Below are positions 34,706-47,100 of a stretch of 64,000 nt of DNA, in pieces. The DNA lies in NCBI GenBank assembly GCA_947561715.1, contig OX387198.1, positions 11,718,001 to 11,782,000 of the forward strand. The letters are read 5' to 3'. A program made the position numbers and the translations under genes. Position 1 is the stretch's first letter. Every line of letters begins with the position of its first letter. Below the pieces are notes generated by a model that was given only the letters and a program-made list of their open reading frames with translations, was not told the DNA's origin and did no database searches. This DNA is from Ascidia mentula (Eukaryota > Chordata > Ascidiacea > Phlebobranchia > Ascidiidae).

Positions 34706-37700
34706 TTTTTTTCCGTGCAGGAGTATGTTAACAATACCGCACACCTTAACCCTATCTATAAGGTCTGATGCATAAGCATGAGTATTATTACTTCTAAGAA
34801 AAAAAACAATGAAAGAAAAGCATTAGGCAGTATCAGGCAGTTTGATATATATTATATATCATAAAATAAAGTTGAGCATGCGCCTACAGTAGCGCATCGT
34901 ACGATCACTACCGGCTTACACTGCCTATACCTACGAGATAATGAAACAAAAAGGCACGTAAAAAAATAGACAATAGTGACTGACTCCTAGAAAAAAATAT
35001 GTTAGAAAGGTATGCCACTTATCTTATCTAAAATTAACACAGTTCAAAGAACTAGAGGTTGCAAAAGTTGAGGTGCTAAATTGAAAGTAAAAATTATTGA
35101 CGTATTGAGACCAAAGGTTAGTCACACTGATCCAACGTATATAATGCATGTCATATCTATTTATTTCAATAAGGCAATAAGCCTTTAACTGATGTTGATT
35201 AGGAGTTCTATTATACTTACTACCTAATCAAAATCCAACTACAAACAAATATCGAGTTTTAATATAAATTTTGGATAAACTAAATACCTCTCACCTATAA
35301 CTACGCTTCGTAAAACACTGTATAAACGATCGATCAACATTTGACCCTTTATGTGGTAAAAAAATGGAAGGACACCCTGAGCCACCCCTGGCCTTTGTGA
35401 GGTTTCCGTGAAAAGCCAACAAACTGATTTGGTTTAAGGATTACAAACAACACAAAACCGCTGCCCAGTCAACGCGCTGTCACACAAAAGTTTAAGCCCG
35501 ATTCGAAACGGCGAAAATTTAAAACACGCGACCAAATTTCAGCAACACAATTTTTTCAATTGCTTGCGTTGCACGAAAATTGGTTGGTTAAATTACTAGC
35601 ATCTTAGTGTGTTTGTTACGTCATAGTTGTTTTAAAGTACATATTTTGAAGCAACAAAACGTAGAAGTGACTACTGATGTGCTACTGTGGTCTTGCGTGT
35701 TGCTGTAAGCTGACTGTCTACATGATCAAGATATTTGTTTCGTCAACTGTCGCATTTATAAAACCAGGTAATAATGAGTTAACTAAAGAATCAAAAAACT
35801 TTTCTCAACTAACTTAATTTTGTGTATAAGCTAACTTAATTTTGTTTCGTTTTTGCTAAAAGTATTAACTTTACAATTTTACTCAAGGCAAAAGGCCTAT
35901 GGAACTTATTCCGTCGTTTCATAGCTATTGAATATTACTTCGTGGCTCATTCCCTAGGTTTTGTCTGATTTCCTTTCACAATGGCGGTTGTATGTGTGGG
36001 AAGATCGTGTTGCACTTTTAGCCAAACTTTATGCACGTTTTCCTTTCCGTAAGTGCGCTGCTTTGTTTCATGAAACATGCAATAAACCGGAAATGACGAA
36101 ATGAAACGATAACCAAACGGCCTGGGACTGACTTTTGGTTGCATATGCTGTTAACATTGTGCACTGAAAATCTTACAGCAACATTTGAAATTGGGTTTCT
36201 TGATGAGGTGTTTTAATGAAAAGGATGAAATCTTGACTTTAAACAGCATCAAGTGGGCGATCGCCTCGACTCTTTTCCGAAAACATGTGGTCTGGTGATG
36301 TGAAGCACAACTTCTTGAATTAGAATATACGATATTGAAGTGAATGTCCTGTTTTTTTTTCAAATTTGACCCATTCTTTGTCAACGTCTGTAAACTAGAG
36401 AAACGTAAAAGTTAAAATGCCGGTAAGAATTAACGGAGGCACGTTTTACTCAAAGCGCTGACCAATGCTTCAACCATATTAATGGTATTGTGTTCAATAA
36501 TCTATATTTCTTCAGGAATTGCGGTTGCATGTAAAAGACATGAATGTAGGACAGTTTGATGTCAAAAGTGGTTCAGCACTGTGCGTCAATAGAAACAACA
36601 CTGGCCATTAGCGATAGAGAGCAGACTCAGACTCGCCGCGCGTCATGAAGGGCGTTTTTCTCAAAGCGGGTGCTGGTTGCTGCCGGCGGCTACCGTCTTG
36701 CAGTTCAATAGTAGTATGAAGACTGACGTAATGCAGTCACGAGATAACTATAATCTTTGATGAAAACCGTACAAATGGTTGTACGTGATTTGTAAGACCC
36801 TAAGCTTAGGGTGTAAACTTATAAACAACTTTTGTGAGGACAAAATCAATGGGATACACAGGTTTGTGTGTGATAGTGTAGATATCCGCGCAGTTCATTT
36901 TAAGTATGTGGCTTGGTGTATAGGCGCACAGATAAACCCGAGTAAAACAAACAGTGATTTCCGTCTCAGTCAACAGTCAGCTGCTGCTGGCATTCATTCA
37001 GTTTACGATCCCTTAGGAAAAGATGTGTTGTAAGTGCGTGACAGGGTGCGGTAACAGGCCGACGTTGTGTTCTACAGGGAATAGCTAGCTGTTTTAGATT
37101 GCTCGCGCGTGGTGCACAAGTGGCAATTTGCGTGTAAGTACAAGCGGCAAGTCTGGTGCTCGGGAGCCCAAAGCCAGCGGCTTATTGATTGCACGCTGTT
37201 TGTTTTCCAAGCCGTTCCGATTTGCTCTTAATGTCCCTGTTAAGGAGTGGAAAGGTAGTAATGCAAGGTTGTTGCTTTGGGTCATAAATTATTCTGATAA
37301 ACTTATACACAAACACATATTCTGTCATTGGCACTGTCGTTTGCAAATCTTTTATGGCCATGGTATTATAACGCTTATCGGCCCATATCGGTGCCTTAAT
37401 CAAAGCAATGTAAAACATGAAATCTGACGCGTCAGTGATCATATCCGTGCGTTTTGAGCTAAGGTCAGTCAATGACGCGATCTTCTGCAGTACTTTCCGC
37501 AATTGTCACATCCTGTTTCGGGTACGAAGAAACGTGGTACTCATCGCAGATACTGTTTGTTGTTTATAGTGGAGGTGGTGACGTTTCCACTGAAAGCGAA
37601 TTTGTTTTAGCCGGTCGGCCCGCTGCCATGCAAATATTTAGCATTGTTTTCGGGTGAAACGGCAGGGTGCTGGGCCAGTTTGTGAGTCACAAACGTTCCG

Positions 37701-38125
37701 ATTTGCATGGCGCTTTATTTCTGCGTGGGTCTTTTGTTCCGCAGGTAAAACGCTACAGTCAGTATACTGGCGTTGCCAAATTTAGTTGTTACCACAAAAC
37801 TCGTGGTTGTGACGCCGAAAGACGAGGCGCTTGGTGATAAGTGCGTGTCTAATGACCTTTGTTGCTCTCTCGAAGGAAATCCAACCTTGCACTATGGTAC
37901 GCGAGAGGCGACACGCTTGTTTGAAACATAGCACCAGTCAATTGTGGTTCCTTAACGTTTGGACAAAGCGGCGTCAATAGGCCGGCCTATGGTTGCCCGG
38001 CGAGACCGGTTCAGCTCAGCTTTTGTATGCGATATTCGCATAAGTTCGTATTTTGTGTTTCAGTGCATAGGGTGGTAACGTAAGAGAGGGAGACACCCGG
38101 ATATAAACTGACAAAGGGATTCTAC
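34706..38125. other. Divergent intergenic region
   Basis: This 3.4 kb stretch lies between two divergent genes and presumably carries both promoters. A near palindrome of TATATATTATATAT lies around 34851-34870. A GC-richer patch is seen near 36610-36720 and again around 37850-38060, the latter close to the start of the transferase gene and possibly containing non-coding 5' exons. No coding exon is supported. Confidence 0.35.
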
Positions 38126-41100
38126 ATGTCTCAGAGAAGATACACCACCAAAGGCCTGGTGAAAAGACGGACGTTCTACGGCTTGCGAGCGCGATGGTTC
38201 ACACTCTTTCTCCTCTTCTTCGTCCTGCAGCTAGTGGTGGTTTACTTCCGCATCCACGATGTCATCATGGTCATCTCGCTGCATCTCAACATCAAATTGG
38301 ACTGGATCCGCGGACTGGAGGACAATTGCCAAAACTTCAACAGCAAGGAGCACGGTCTCACGCATCTACAGCTGCCGGAGGTCGACGGTTCGTCGCCGAA
38401 ACCTCTGTGCCCTTCTACACCGCCACATCTCTATGGCAAACTAAACCTCGGCGACGAGGACGATGACATCACGATGCATGACGTCATAGCGAACAACTCG
38501 TGGGTGAATTCGGGAGGGCGGCACAAACCGGTGGATTGCATCGCCCGACAACGCGTGGCGATCATTGTACCGCACCGCAACCGCGAACGCCACCTTAGGC
38601 AATTCCTCAGGGCCCTACACCCGGTAATGAAGCGGCAACAGGCTGACTACCGGGTATTCGTCATACACCAGACGGGCACGGGTACCTTCAATAAGGCCAA
38701 GTTGCTAAATATCGGCTACAGGGAGGCGCGGAAGGAAGGCGTTTTCGACTGCTTCATCTTCCACGACGTTGATCTGCTCGCCGAGGACGACCGCAACTTG
38801 TACCGATGCGCCGATGTGCCACGTCACCTTTCAGTTGGTATAGACAAGTGGGATTATCAGCTGCCGTATGATGCTCTGTTCGGCGGCGTGATTGCCATGA
38901 CGACGAGTCAGTTCGAACAGGTGAGCATTTTTTGAATAGTTAACATTCCAGCTGCATGATAGAGTTAGTCACAATTCCCATAAACAGCAAGGATTCTGTA
39001 GACGCAACTAACATCACTTCATTTAAGCCCACACTATGACAAACACAAAATACAATATTGCAATCGATTGAATATGTCATGAATGATCAAGTGTGGGGTT
39101 GTAAGATGTTGTGGAAAAAAACAGCTAAAGATCTCTCTAGATCTACCTGCACTTTGCTCCAAAATTTGTCAACAGAATTTGCTCTACGGGATTAGCTGCA
39201 CAGAACTGTATGCAGTGAAAAAACTTGCAATAAAACATAATTTACCAATATTCACAAAACAACTTTCTTAACAATTTGTCCCAATTGATCCTGTTGTGTG
39301 AATCGACACCATGTTCAGAGAACTTGTGCAGCCGATTTTGGTTTAGCTAATGTTTAACGTGTTTGCTCAATAAAACTCAGGGACTGTTGGTCATGCGCAA
39401 ACGCATTTTTTCACCCACGTAAAAACGGACAGAAACTAGGCGAAAACAATGCACAAATATGACGACCGAAACACCGAATATAAACAAAAAATTTAAATGT
39501 AAAGTGGGGATTATGGAAACAGCACTTCGATATGTCTGGGTGCCTTTCCACTCATCGTTGCCGCTTCATTGGCTTCTAATAGCAGCACGTGACAGTTGTC
39601 TGGGGTTACTATGTGGCACGCAGTTTACTGCATACCTTATCGCTGGTCGCTAGTCTTTTTTGCGCTATAGTGCGTGCATTTGTATGAAAGTACGCCACGC
39701 TGCAGACCACCCTGTATAAACAACCACATTGCATACCGGCTTCCTAAAGCTATAAAAAGCTTACGTCCGTTGACTTCGGATGCGGGTAAAATCTGAACAA
39801 AGTTGGCATCCACGCTTTTACTACAGACGCAGACACAGAGATCGGACCGGCGCTCGCGGCATTATTGCCAAGCTGCGGGCAGTCATGCCAAACGGCGTTA
39901 CGTCACTCGGGCGTGGCCGTCGAGTGCTGATTTTGTAGTCTCGCTTTCCATTACTTGGGAGATGTAAACGATTCTCTGCAGCAATACCCCCAAAAAGTAA
40001 ACTCTTTCTGGTGAAACGTTGGGTACTTAACTGAGATGTTTAACATACATTTTTACTCGCCTGGCAAAATTTATATGCTTAACAATACGTTACATATTAA
40101 TTTTATGTGCCTCAAAAAATAAATAAAAAAAACACATTACTCATTCAATAACGATTGCAATGTTTTCACAGCACTTTGTGGTTGAATACTTTCACCCTTT
40201 GTTTGGTGCGGCGAAAGAGCTTCGATTGACTTTACTTTTCAGTACACTTTAACTAATTAGAAAGTTTCATTCCTCTCTTGTTGTAATGACATACGTATTT
40301 AGTGAATTAGTGTAGTTTTAGAAAAGTGTTGCAACGCGAATTTTAACCGGGGTAACAGGTTGGTTTTGTTGCGAGATTACTGACCGAATCGCAGGACTTC
40401 CTCGTTATAAGTCATCGAATTTCGCTTTAAGGGTTTCGTGCGGTTAATTGGATTTCCCTTTTTCCTCTCGGCGTTTCATCACATTCAGTACAGTTTCAGT
40501 CGGGGGGCTGGGCCCCATACATAGCGCCTATGGTGGATAGTAATATAATCCTTTGCCCCGTTTTGCGTTATTTCATTCAAAAGAGAGCAGATTTTGCGCG
40601 GACGTTGTCATGGGCAACGCACTCGATGGAAGGCATTCATTAAAAACGCGCGCGCAGCGACAAAAACCTTTTAAACGTAAACAAGATCCTTCACGCTGAT
40701 TTCGAGTGCGCTCAATCCCCAAAGCGTCTCGTTATTGGTCTGGGCCGGGACCAAAGGTCTGTAATTTGTTCAAATGGGCGATGCTTGCTTTCACGCGGCT
40801 TCGAAAACAGACGTCACGCAGTGCTATTTGAGACGTCTTGCGTAAAGCAAACTTGTTGTCACCTTGTGACTCGATGTTTATTTGACTTTAGTCACTCTCC
40901 ACTATACGGTGAATCACGTGCCTGGTGCCGGGCAGTTTCAGCTACGTTTGCAATTGTGTACTCGTGCTATTTATAGCATGTAAAGTTCGGATTGCCTGGA
41001 CACCCCCAAATATTGTCGTGGTCTGTGTGTGCTTTGCTGTCAGTGAGACAATTCAATTGCCAGGAAACTTTAACATACATTGCCCAGCAAATGGAACCAA

Positions 41101-44100
41101 ACGAGGAAGTTTCAAAACAATGACACTACCCTGGCCCTAAAATCAGTCGACGTGTCCAGTAAGACTTTTTCAGATGATGTACGTGTCCAAAAACATATTG
41201 TTCACCAGCTTAATCGAAGCCACTCATTGTCCAATGATTCTCCATCTGTGTTGGCATTTAATCGCGCTACAACGCTGTGCAATTTTCCTGTCGCGTAAAC
41301 ACAGTCTAAACGCCTTAACATTCTTTTATTAAAACCTCTGACCTTTGCGGCGTAATTGGAACGCTTGGCTGCCTTTAATGATGACCTGCTCTTCCCAGTC
41401 GTTAGTGGTAGAAGTCGCCTCACTTAATCTAATTCAACTCGTTTGGTTCGAACGCAAACCGATTTAAGTTACTAATTGTTCAATAGTTCGCATGTTACGT
41501 GTTGGTAAATTAAGCAGCAGAGTAATATCTTTAACTAAAAAAAACATATTTTCTTATAAAACATTCATTGCATAAGGCATAAAGTCATGGTTCCATTGGC
41601 ACGTGGTGACGGACTTAACTGTTTGTGGTAATGCATGTGCTTAATAGAAGTATGACCTCGGGCTGAATTTTTACCCTTTACGAAAGTCGCGGCAATGTTT
41701 CAGTTCTCCCTGACCATTTGACGTTGGTTGCGGGAACTGCTGGTTTGTTTAATCGTGCATGATGCATGGGTTTAACGCACTTCCACGTTTGTCACACTGG
41801 AACGACTCGTTTGCTGACTTCCTCGTGCGTCAAAACGACAGAACAGTTGCGCTGATTGGTAATGCGTGTGGGAGTTAAATGCGTTGGCCGCACATCCGCG
41901 ATAAGCCCAGTGTGTGTTTTTATAAAAACGCACTGCGTAATTCTTCGTGTTTAATGCGGCGGTTTTGCGACACCCGAATGTACGTCACGAAAGGGACTGC
42001 TCACGCCGAAACTGAAATGTGGAGGCCGCAGCTTGCCAGATAAATAATTCCCAATTTATTTCAATTCAAATGCGACGCGTGCTAAAACCAGTTTTGCTAT
42101 CCGGAGCAAGCATTGGTTATTACAACTAGTCTGCCCGCGCTTGTGTCCTTACCCTGTATACTTGCTTTCATTTTACCGTCGAAGTGGATCTGAGGTTTCC
42201 AATTAAGTCGATGTATTTATTTATTTACTCTTTGCAGGCTATACTGCAACTACTCTATAACGGTCACCTCTCAATGAAACTTTTGCAAAACCAATGAGAA
42301 CATTTGCTTCCAAAGGGTTGTGGTTTCGCATTTGTGGAATGGTTCTTCGACATTGTGATGCTCAACTAACTTGTGTCAGTTAAAACTTGCTTAAAAGAAG
42401 TTGACACAAATCTGTTGGAACAGAGCAAGCAAAAACGTTCGCAACACTGAAATCTCTGAATTTATGCGTACAAGTTATTCCTTGCCACCACCATCTGTCG
42501 TGTGGAAAAGGACGCTTGTTTTATTAGGTTTATTTTCAGTCGATCGAAACGGCACGGCAAAACACCATAGCAAACCATTTATAATTTATTTATGCGCGTT
42601 TCCTAACATACACTGGAACAAGGCAGTCGCGCCATAACATGACCGGTAAGTAGCTGTTGTGATGAAGGCGGCTGTGTAATATCCGGGAATAACACTTTGT
42701 CGCCTTCGCATTGTTTGTGATTCATAATAATACATGTGTATAGCAGATAGGAGTCTATAGCCGCTCAGGACGACGAACGATAACACGTAAAGACTAGGAG
42801 TTGGAAATTACTCAGCTCCACGGATGACCTGTCTTTCACAATACCGTTTCACGTCTATTCACACTTCTTGCAGGTCGCTGGGAATTTAAATCTTTCTCTT
42901 TACCGGTTGGTTTCGTAGATCTGTGCGATCCAGTGGTGCGCGTCCTTTCGATTTGCTGTTCGCATTCCACTTCATAGGAGCGGTAGTCATGGCAACGAAT
43001 CTTACGCTATTGAACTTACTTGGAAACGAATTTCAATCCAATAGGATTTGTCTGGCGGCGATTTGGGAGTCGGGAAAGGCTGTTTGGCGTTATAGGTCGC
43101 CGAGCTGAGCAAACAGGGGCACACAGACGCCATGTCCCTGGCCGCTGTAGGCAATAAATTATTCAGACCCGAGAGGGGAAAATTTAAAACTGTTTTCTGG
43201 TAGACTACCCCATCTGTGTCACCGATGCCGTTGATATTTGACTATATTTTAAAACAGGTTGGTGGCTTTTATAAGCCGATAATAACGTGTTAAGCCAGGC
43301 AATGAAATTTTGCGTGTCCGAGTGTCAGGTTATTGTGTCTGGACTGGATTTTCCACATAGTTGTCGGTGTTTGTCTATCCCTCGTCATTCGACGCTTGAT
43401 GTGTCTCTAAAACGTGTTGGATACCACAATTGGATGCAAATTGAAATCTCGATGCCACACCACTACCGCCAGCGTCTTTGAAATAATACACATGGGAAAC
43501 AAAAGCCACTAGAATAAAGGAAACAGCCGCGTGTAGCCGCAGACATGGCAACGAACCCGAGTGCGATCCAGTATACTGTGTTTACTAGCCACGCGGGCCC
43601 GGGATTTTACAATAATTTTTTTTTGTCCAGGCGTACCGACGCTCGCTCGAGGAGCGTCTAGGAGCAGTGGAAAAGTGTTTGGAGTTGGTCGTTGGGCAAC
43701 GACTTGATAGCTCTTTTCCCCGTCAGACGTTGGGCCTGTAGTAGGCAGGGTAACAACAACTTGCGCCTGTTAATACATTGTAGTACTCCGTTGGTGAAAC
43801 CAGTTCTGCGAACTAACTGGGTATATCCTGGTTTCGCAACAACGCGTGGTGTTGAATGTCACGCGGAAGTTAAGTCCTAATTTTAATAGTTTGTATTTTT
43901 TGTGGGTGGGAAATAGAAAAATCCAGACATGGGAACACTTGTTGGCGTTTACATTCCTCCACGTTTAGTAACCAAACCTACAAAAGATAAATTGTGGAAA
44001 GTAGTTTGATAACGGGCTTTGTCTGGCTCGGTAAATCTGCTAACGAAAGGCCACGACGCCACTACCTTGCCAACGTAATTTGTCACGCACTTTCTTGGCA

Positions 44101-47100
44101 TTGATTAACTGGTGGGCCGTGAATGAAAGCAACCAATCATCTGCTTACTGGCGCAGCGTCCTGTGACGATTTTACCGCACTGTTGCTCAGTTGAGTGTGA
44201 AAAACATAGGCACGTATTTTTAGTGTAGAACTTCACGCGGGTTTGACGCGTATTGGCCTTAACCTTCGGGATAATTTTCACTTGCGCCCTTTCAGTGGCT
44301 CGTGGACAAATGCAAACTAATTTCCGCAACTTCCAGTAGGATTGGACACAGGTGTATTTTTTGACTGTCACATGTCTCGAATGATATTGACGAGCAATGC
44401 CGCGTAGCTACATTCAGTCTATGGGTGGTGCTGGTTGCTTTTTACTCGCCTATTGCTTGATCGTTGGTTGGTTGGTTGTGTTTACAGTACTAATATCCGG
44501 ATCGTTTGGTGCCATCCTGGTTTACGAGGAAATGAACTCGCCCAATGAAACAAAACTTTACTTCTGATGATTTTAATACCTGTTTTATTGAGAGAATAGG
44601 TGAAACTTCGTCAATAGGCTGCAATTCTTGCCACTCTGGCTTATTACTGAGTACAAAGCTACTTCTAGCCAGTCAAGTACGTTCGTGTCGTTTCCTTAAA
44701 TTTAAAGCAAATCAAAAAGTTGACATGTGTAATCTTCACTGAACATGAAGGGTATAGGGGTAATGACCGTGTCGGAAAACTGACAACATATCAAATCATT
44801 TTTCTTTCATAATACAAAAATGCTGCATGGGTACTGATAAAACCATGTAGGCTATTGAGTCGGGTACCCACAACAGCAACCTGATTATGTGAAAATCGCC
44901 GTGGGGTATTGTTACATCCAAGCAGGCAACGCAACTGAACGTTATTTGACAATGTGTTGCGATCCCAACCCGTTGAAAGCAAACAACGGTGCCGGCTCGC
45001 ACAGCTCATGTTGTTTGCTATTGGCAAGAAACACAGACGAGTAATTGCCTCAAAGGACTTTGGCTGGATAACAAAAGAACGGTGAAAGTACATTAGTTGC
45101 AAGTTGAATTCGCTTTTTATCGTATTGTTTGACCCGCCTGTATTGTAATTCTCACAGTACAGCTTCCAAGGACCTTTCGCTAATCTACTCCATGCTAGAA
45201 CAGGTTACCATATCCTCTAAAGTTTCATTTGCATTTATTCTACGATTCTATACAAAGCGACAATGACAATAGGTCACATGATAACAAATATACCGACATA
45301 TCTTCGAATGAAACAAGAATTAGTTTCACAATGTGTTTTTCTCTTGCAGGTGAACGGATATTCGAACGAGTATTGGGGCTGGGGTGCCGAAGATGACGAC
45401 ATGTATGTCCGAATTCTGCACAGTTGCCTGGGCTTGGAACGCGCCAACTACGACGTTGCCAGGTATAAGGTTTATTAAACATCCACACGTTCATATCGTG
45501 TGTATACATATTAGTGTAGCGCACAGCGTTTTAAATCACACTAGTTTTCAGACATTTTTCATGCGTTTTTTTGGAAAAGTGCGTCATTTCAGTAGGACTT
45601 GGCATTTGAATAAAATTCACATATTTCACGTGTTTATCAAGTTTGAAAGTAAAGGCCCGTCGTTTCCCTGTCTGTATATGTCCAGTGCAATAAACTCTAC
45701 CCTTTCCTATTGCACTTCTTTTCTTTTAAAATCACTACGAACGTCACCAATGCAGCTTTTCGGTTCGTGAGTTTTCCGCCGAAAAGTTTTGAATGTTAGC
45801 CGAAGCAAACCCTATGGCACGCCTTCGATTGTCTTGCCCAAGTATAAAGAAACCGCATTAATACGGCATTGTATACTCAATCGCACCAAGCTACTCGACT
45901 AGCCATTGAGGACACACGCGGAATCTCAATTCAAATAGAGACACGCTGTTGATATGTAGCAATAGCAACAATAACAATGGGTTACTGCGTTATGTTCATA
46001 AGCAGACTCGCTGGCTCGCCATAGGCAGTTTAATCGCAAATTTACAAACGCACATCGGTCGAAACTGTTCCCAGTGTCCTTCGTGGCATTGGGATGTATT
46101 CACGCCTCTTCAAAGTTCCGACTTTGCAGATCGCGATTAATGAGCAACACTCTGCTCGTGTCGGCTGGGGTGACCTTTGATAAATTTGACGCAGGATCTT
46201 CGTGAAACGTTTCCAACTGTCCTCGTCGTGTTTTCGAAAAAGGGCGCGCGAATCTGGCCCGGCCTGACAATAGCAGAAAAATCCCGTTTGCCATCGATCG
46301 CGAGTTTAATTGCACACTCGTCCCTTTGGGCGTGCGCTCGGAAAACGCCCCAATCAATTCCCAACGCTACATGGCTCATATTACTCCACATTTTGTCGTT
46401 ATTTAAGCACTAACCAAATGGCGACAGATGACGAAAAACCTGTGGCCAATCTCGGGTTTAACGCACATCCGCTGCTGCGGTGATCCATCATAACGCGTTG
46501 AAAGTCAGTGTTCCTGCAGAGCAAACCGCCCTTAGTACCGGTTTACGCCCTATTGTTCAACAGCGCATTACCGACGCATGTTACCAAGCGAAAACCTGTG
46601 GAAAACCATTGCGTAAGGAAGATACGCAAGCAAGAGATACGAAGCAGTAATGCAAACAACCGGGGTTACCTCGGTAGTCAAACACCACCGGACAGGTGTG
46701 CTCTTGCTTGGAAATAGACCGCAGCGGGTTGATGTGCCACCGGATTTCCACTGGCAAACGTACAGCCGTGCACAAAATTTGCTCCGGCGCGACACCATGT
46801 GGCGTAACTGTGATATAAAGTTGGTTATTTGTCGCGCAAGCCTTACGCCTCCAGCAGGGCAAAAACCAAACAAACATGGTTTGGATGTCAATTTTCCTAC
46901 CACTTAATTTGTACTTGCCAGACACATATTCACAAGCCAATAAAGAAGGTTAAATGCAGTTGGATGCTGCTGGCACCGGTTCCTATAGAAACAATACAAT
47001 ACACTAACCTAAAAGAGGAGGATGTCTTGTCAAGGAAATCGCTCGCTTCGTCTCGTTGCTTTGTATTAAATGCGGATGCAATATGGTCAAAAGCAGGAAA

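Noticed and set aside
46568-46940. Overlapping ORFs of 110-120 codons on both strands inside the transferase intron
   Set aside because: They have no domain, no splice-consistent neighbours and a composition like the surrounding intron.
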